From: Romanomermis culicivorax
Taxonomy: Eukaryota; Nematoda; Enoplea; Mermithida; Mermithidae
Reading direction: 5' to 3'
Length of the DNA stretch: 64,000 bases
Assembly: GCA_963922205.1 (NCBI GenBank)
Contig: CAWUHX010000312.1
Location: 310,001 to 374,000, forward strand
Shown here: one piece after another, positions 58,801-64,000 of the stretch
How positions within the stretch are numbered: position 1 is the first letter of the stretch
How the letters are laid out: each line of letters starts with the position of its first letter
Notes under the pieces: generated by a model
Databases searched by the model: none
What the model saw: only the letters and a program-made list of their open reading frames with translations
Told to the model about the DNA's origin: nothing
Translations under genes and position numbers: made by a program

Positions 58801-61800
58801 GTCATGTACAAAAAAAGCCTGTATGGTAGTCGTACGGACCCCCATACTTTTGGTGGGGAATATGCTGAAAAATGTCAATTTTTGAACAAAACATGATCAA
58901 AAACGTCAATGTTCTTGGCGCTTCGTGCCATGAATAAGACCCCCCCCCCCGAAATTTTGAGGATCACTGACCTCCGCTCCTAAAACATTCGTCCGACCCC
59001 CACCCCAGACTTCGGGCCCTGAAACATGTATGGTTGAACTTACCGTGTTTTCAGGGAAAATGTTTATTTTTCAGAGTGTGGTAATGAAGAGGCAAAAAGA
59101 CGAGAAAATTGACGGAAGAAAAAATAAAGTTAAAATGAAAACTAAGGAGAAACTCACACAAAATCTATAAAAGTAAATAATGATAAAATAACATGGGAAC
59201 GAAACTTTAGGCATTTTCTTTTTGAAGTATCGCTATTTTAGGTATCCGCCCTTTCGAGATACGCTCTTTTCATCTTTTTTTCTTTTGGGGACACGCCAAA
59301 TAAAATTTAAAAACTTGCCAAACCAGAAAAAATCCACAAACCTCGCCCGTATAACGGCGTGCAACCTTTGAAATGGGTTTTCAATCGATTACGTACATCT
59401 TCGTACTCCCGGACGTGCTCGGACCAGCGATACTCCGGATAAATAAGCTGAAATTGAAAAAAAGTGATTTTTTATTCTCGACGAATCGCAATGTATCGAT
59501 CGATCGGCATCACTCGTGCAAGTGTTGGTTCGGAATTTTGGAAATTCGGAGAACTCCAAAAATGAAATTTGTTAAAATTTTAGGATTTACAAATATATTT
59601 GTAAAAAACGAAACATTTTCATAAAATTTAGGGCGTGCGCCGGCTATAAGTTGGCGTCTAATCTGTCTACGTGTGAAAATCTGAAATAAATTTACTATTT
59701 GGCCAATTAGCGGGAAATTTTCACCCTAAAATAGATAACAATCCGTTTATTTAATATCTTTGAAGCACGCTTTACAAAGCGTTTTAGAAAAAATAGAACG
59801 GGAAGCGATTACGAAAATATGAGCCAGTTAGAGAAATCAATTAGAATTTGACAAACGAAGAAATTCCACTCATTTTATAATGATGAATATGTAAAAAAAT
59901 AATTATTTTGATATCGGCGAATTTTCACGCACATTAATTATATACAGATTACATTCAATTTAATATAGTCGAAATTTTCAAACCATTGCTGCTAATTTTC
60001 ATAGAGATTACAAAATATTTGTGTTTCAAATTCAAAAAGAAAATCGAAAAATGTGTTTTATCTACCGATTTTAGTATTTTCACGATTTTTTCAATTTTTT
60101 AAGCTGTTTTCTACACAATCGAAAACATACAATTACAAAAATACCTGTTGATCGTGAAGCTCGATTGGATCGTCGAATGCATGTTTACCGGACAATGTAA
60201 CCCTAATCCTTTGACGCCAAAGCCATCTGATTTGGAAATAAATAATTCTTAATTTCATCCATACATGTAACGGAGCTCCGAGGTCTAGGTGGTCGAGAGG
60301 CAGAGGGTCATCGATTGTCCAAAATTTTAGTCCGAAAAACGATTCTGCAATTTTAGTCAAAAAATAAAAAATGTATTTAGTGCCGAAGAAATTGACATTT
60401 TTTACCGTTTTGGTTCAAAAGTGATCATCATTTTTATCAAAAAATGGACATTTTCAGTTTTTTCCGACCAAAAGTGTGGAGGTCCCTGTGACTACCATAT
60501 GGCTATAACTGGCAAATCTTGAGGGATCACCATATGGCTAGCTATATGATCGACGATTTCAACACAGAAAAAAAAGAAAATTTGCTCACTGGAATTCACC
60601 GCCTAATAATCTGGAAAGCGCTTCGGGGAATTTGTTTTCTGGTAATTTTTTCAATAAGCACATGTAACCTTCGGACCTGAAGAAAAGATCATACACTAAG
60701 TGGATCAAGTTTTGAAACTAAATCTGATCCGAATACAAAAAAATTTGCTTCATCGCGTCAGAACATGGATCCAAAAACTGCAATCATGGAGTCCGAATCC
60801 GGATCCAGAAAATCGGAAAGCTCAGATCCAGAAGACCTATCAGATATCCACGTATCAATCCAGTCCTTACTGTTGGCTTGGAATCTGTGTCAAGATGCAA
60901 AATAGAGTAAATATAATTCTCAATACGACCACATATGACAAAAAACCCAAATCTGAATCTTCGACAGAATTGGATCCAGAAAATTGCAGTCATAAGACCC
61001 GGATCAACAGAATAGGTCGGATAACCGCGTAATGGGATCATTTTAACGTATATCTGCCTCATTACAACTACTGGTTTGAAATTTCTGTGGAATTTAATGC
61101 AGACTGAAATGAACAAAGTTCTCATTATGATCGTCTCTCAATCTCTGACAACATGAGATTCGGATCCATAAAATAAATTAGAGATTGGATACGAATCCAC
61201 AAAGTTGGGTCGGATATCCACTTGAACGGATCCGAATATCTGTCCTATCCCTGTTTGAAGAGTCCGGAAAAACGGTGCACCTAAATAGCCTCTTAGTGTT
61301 AAGCCGATTTGCCCTTGATGTTGCTACAGTTCATACCACGAACTATAGTGATTTATGATGGGCCACCGCTTTTCGATGTAATGATTTTACTTATTTTTTC
61401 AAAATTTAGTAATCAGTTGTCTTCAAAAATCAAAATGCTTCAACACAAATGAAAATTGAATGGACTTAATTGCTTTCTGAGCTACAATAGTTAATTTTGA
61501 TAATGAAGGGCAAAAGTACCTTTCCCTTGAAACTTTTCAATTTTGTACTCAAAACTTCCATGATTCAATCGAAACCATACATGTAATCGGGGGAGGGGAA
61601 AGCTATGGGAACCCCTCTCCAGATATCGTCGGCCATATGGCTAGCTATTGGGCGAACCCCCGGGATATGCAATTCTATGGCTAGTCATATGGTATTCATA
61701 GGGCCCCCCATACTTTTGGTTCAAAAATTTTTGTCCATTTTTGATGAAATATGTCAATTTTTGAACATCAAATGGTCGAAAATGTCCATTTGCTCGGCGA

Positions 61801-63019
61801 TTCGCGCCATGAATACATTTTAACGGTCTTTTAAGACAAAAATTGCAATTTTTTGAAGCGTTTTCGAACTTTATTGGTGAAAAATTCGATTTTCTTCCTC
61901 AGAGACCCCACTGCGCAATATTTTGAGGAATCAGTGACTTCCGGCAACAAAAAAAAGTCGCCTGACCCCCCCCCCCAGATCTCGGATCCCCGTTACATGT
62001 ACGATTGAAGTTAGTTTTAAAGCTAATTGAAATTTAATCAAACTTTTTATACAGGTTCATATCGTTAAGCCTTCTTTATATCGAAACTGGGTCTTTCTGG
62101 AATCTACCAAAAAATAATTCATAAAAAACCACGGAAATGAGTGCTTTTGCACTAAAGTATACCAAAAAGTATGCGATTTTCAAACAAGAATAAAATTTTG
62201 AGCAATTTTTTATGGAGCGCAAAAAACCCCGACTACATGCTTGCTTTCGTTATTGTGAAAAATTTCACCCTAAATCTCTAAGATGGTAAAGTTCGAAAAT
62301 TTAAACCCATAAGAACTGAAAATACATCAATTTTGTGCGTCAAAACTTTTGCTCTCAATTATCTTACGAAAAAATTAGCAATTGTCAATACGAAGTTGAA
62401 CTAATACAAAGAGAAATTCGAAATTAAATTGAAAAAATATATTTTAACACAAAGTGAAAGATAGAAATTTAAAAAAAAGATAGACAAAATTGGCTTCAAC
62501 AAAAACTTTACAGGAATTAGAAATCAAAGTCTCAGAAATTTCACGTTTATAGATGACGAAAATAAAAAAAAAATAATAGCTCACCCACTAGGATCGGTAT
62601 TTATTCCGATAACCGGTTTATTTCGACTTCGAATCTTACTGGCCGCCAATAGGAATGTACCGTCGCCGCCGGCTGTGAAAATCGCGTCGGCCCATTCGAT
62701 ATTCTCTTCGCTATAATCCCATCTTTGAACTGTACGGTATTCGATACCTTGCTTTCTGAACATTAATTGGTTCATCATGGAATGAAAACCATGAGCCGAA
62801 AAGCTACGAAAAATTTGAACTATTTTCTTTTGTTGCTCGAAAAATGTTGGTTGACGAATTGAGGAAAAAAAACATGTGCAAATTTCGCCGTAAACGAAAA
62901 TTTTATGCATAATGTAAATTTGTAACTTACTGAAGCTCGTCGCATATGGTTTTAAGATAACTCGAATGTACACGATATTTGGCCAATAGACGATTGTAAT
63001 CGGACCCTCTTTCTTTAAG
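52864..63019 (-). CDS. NADK2: NAD kinase 2, mitochondrial type; nine 3' exons, 5' end outside
   Basis: Exons, in gene order: 63019-62931, 62755-62585, 60676-60590, 60226-60145, 59447-59342, 57101-56996, 55643-55492, 54714-54610, 53075-52864. Together they give 1110 bases (369 aa plus a TGA stop), and every junction keeps phase. The product phosphorylates NAD to NADP; animal NADK2 enzymes act in mitochondria. Visible hallmarks: the GGDGT nucleotide-binding motif in AIFTAGGDGTFLLAASK (exon 62755-62585), PVIGINTDP, SEGYMCL, WLWRQRIR, LALNEVFIGESLSSR, the glycine-rich CTGTGSTSWYFNIN, and a C-terminus VKSRCFDAHLVIDGG...FNDGA...LRTVIF. The exons with the mitochondrial targeting peptide lie right of 64000 or were not recognised. 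An exon encoding LIYPEYRWSEHVREYEDVR seems lineage-specific. No frame break. Confidence 0.93.
53105..54100. repeat. Minisatellite in the last NADK2 intron
   Basis: About 40 degenerate units of 20-26 bases built on 'aatttttgagatc(g/a)aattcag' fill most of the 1.5-kb intron between exons 54714-54610 and 53075-52864. The frame at 53501-53710 is a by-product. Confidence 0.8.
56574..56870. mobile_element. hAT-like MITE with GGGTCC repeats, in a NADK2 intron
   Basis: Inverted ends TAGAGATGTATCGGG and its complement (297 bp). The interior is rich in 'tcgggtccgggtccaaaatttt'. The flanking octamers AATCTTGT and GATTTTAC agree at half of the positions and otherwise differ by transitions, so a decayed 8-base duplication is possible. 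Confidence 0.65.
57950..58620. repeat. Single arm of the 14327-type foldback element
   Basis: It starts 'gctcagacgcggctttcacaatttctaccatcac' and follows the left arm of 14327-16143 through 'cttcatggaag', the GC palindrome 'ccggcgcttcgcaccgg' (58452) and 'cttttttgggctttcacttgtcatcat', then diverges. Confidence 0.75.
58830..59036. mobile_element. CATACATGTAACGG-family MITE, partial copy
   Basis: It shares 'cccccatacttttggt', 'aatgtcaatttttgaacaaaa', 'ggcgcttcg.gccatgaat', a C11 run (about 58941) and the terminal 'acatgtatg' with 61577-62006. Confidence 0.6.
60262..60545. mobile_element. CATACATGTAACGG-family MITE, inverted partial copy
   Basis: The left end is catacatgtaacggagctccgagg. The right half has 'ccaaaagtgtggaggtccctgtgactaccatatggct', the complement order of the 61577 copy. 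It lies in a NADK2 intron and its left end is 36 bases from the acceptor side of exon 60226-60145. Confidence 0.6.
60700..61240. repeat. GGATCC/GGATCCAGA-rich patch
   Basis: GGATCC-like words (ggatccaaaaactg, ccggatccagaaaat, ttggatccagaaaatt, cggatccataaaat) recur many times. Shorter relatives are at 2335-2425 and 3085-3140. The overlapping plus and minus frames across it are compositional. Confidence 0.5.
61577..62006. mobile_element. CATACATGTAACGG-family MITE, near-complete copy
   Basis: Left end CATACATGTAATCGGGG, right end CCCCGTTACATGTACG. It contains CATATGGCTAG words, the GC palindrome cggcgattcgcgcc and a run of about 11 C near 61965. It lies in the NADK2 intron between 60676 and 62585. 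Confidence 0.7.
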
Positions 63020-64000
63020 CTAAAAAATTTATACACAAACATAGCAAACTTTGATAAGAAAGAAATAGTAATCGATAGAGTTTGTATATAAATTTCATTT
63101 CTATGACCCGAAAAGTCCTCAAAAAACTATTCACAACGTTAAACACTATAAAAGTTGATATTCCTCATTTTTTGAGCAAAATTGATAAATTTCAGTAACA
63201 AAAAATTATTTCCACGATTTTTTGCTAATGCTATGATAATACTAAAACTTAATTAAATTCTAGTGTCTCAAAAATAATTTCCGTGAAGCACATATATATG
63301 TAATTGGCGACAACATGCAACGCAACTTCAAGAAATGCGAGTGCAAAGAGACTTTTTTGTAGGTTTCAATGCCCAAAATTTCACGGGGTCATTGAGGGAA
63401 AAATTTTAATTTTTTGGCCTAAAAATTCCGAAAAACGGTTCAAAAAATAGTAATATCCGTTTTAAAAAAATAAAAATACGCATTTATTGCGCTAAGCACA
63501 AAAAAATTTTTTTGTTGATCTTTTTGTTTAAAAATTACAATCCTACAGAAAAATGTACTCTCCAGTTTTTAAATAAAAATTCAGCCATATGACTGGTAAA
63601 TCTTCGGGGGTTACCATATGGCTAGTCAAATAGCCGAAACACGTGTATGATAGAGAGAGTGCCAAAGTACACGCCTCCAGAAATTGTCGGCCATACATAT
63701 GACTAACCATGTAGTGTTTCCACCCAAAATTTCCAAATCAAATAAACGAAATAGGTCCGTCACTGAAAAACTATTTTTCAGGCAAAAAGCTTGAAAATTT
63801 CATATTTTTAGTAGAAAATGGTTATTTTTGAGCTACAATGAAGAAAAACGTCTTTTTTTCGTCATAAACTCATATTTTTACGATTTTTAAGGCAAAAAAT
63901 TACTACTTTTTGAGCTCATTTCCGAAGTTTTTTGGGCGAAAAAATCGAAATTATTTTCGTTCAATGATCGCCCGCATAAAAATTTCCGACCATCTAAAAA
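63020..64000. other. Upstream NADK2 intron, no exon recognised
   Basis: AT-rich. It includes a fragment with CATATGG words (63585-63715) related to the CATACATGTAACGG MITEs. No further NADK2 exon could be found up to the window edge. Confidence 0.5.

Noticed and set aside
1..64000. A CRISPR array, prophage or bacterial operon.
   Set aside because: Spliced genes, LINEs and a gypsy element show animal nuclear DNA. Tandem repeats seen are irregular and lack unique spacers of constant length.

Overview
This is a gene-poor, repeat-rich, AT-rich stretch of an invertebrate animal nuclear genome. The evidence is spliced genes with GT/AG introns of 0.1-11 kb, metazoan protein families (pancreatic-type lipases with a PLAT domain, mitochondrial-type NAD kinase 2), LINE and Ty3/gypsy retroelements and many MITEs. 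Short TTAGGC-type arrays and abundant TACTGTA words would fit a nematode, but the TTAGGC arrays lie inside a mobile repeat, so I do not fix the phylum.

Layout. 0-16.9 kb: mostly repeats, with one unidentified two-exon coding fragment (3.2-3.9 kb, minus), two long foldback (hairpin) elements (8.9-10.5 kb and 14.3-16.1 kb), and three LINE reverse-transcriptase remnants on the plus strand (9.2, 10.6-12.2 and 12.5-14.3 kb). The third is split by a 418-bp hAT-like MITE with a clean 8-bp target duplication. 16.9-46.1 kb: two tandem paralogous lipase genes on the minus strand, A (560 aa by my splicing) and B (514 aa), each with six exons and the same intron phases (0,1,1,1,2). Intron 5 of gene B holds a complete but decayed 9.25-kb Ty3/gypsy element with two LTRs, an ATTC target duplication and an unusual order: gag, then an env-like glycoprotein gene, then pro-RT-RNaseH-IN. 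46.1-52.9 kb: intergenic, with a SINE, nested MITEs and a foldback element. 52.9-63.0 kb: nine 3'-terminal exons of an NAD kinase 2 gene on the minus strand, entering from beyond the right edge.

The host genes are intact by reading frame, splice sites and catalytic residues. The two lipases look like a secreted digestive or extracellular pair; their matching exon structure and the related degenerate repeats in intron 3 of both point to a tandem duplication of the whole gene. All transposon genes seen are broken by in-frame stops or frameshifts. The most unusual item is the retrotransposon with env between gag and pol.
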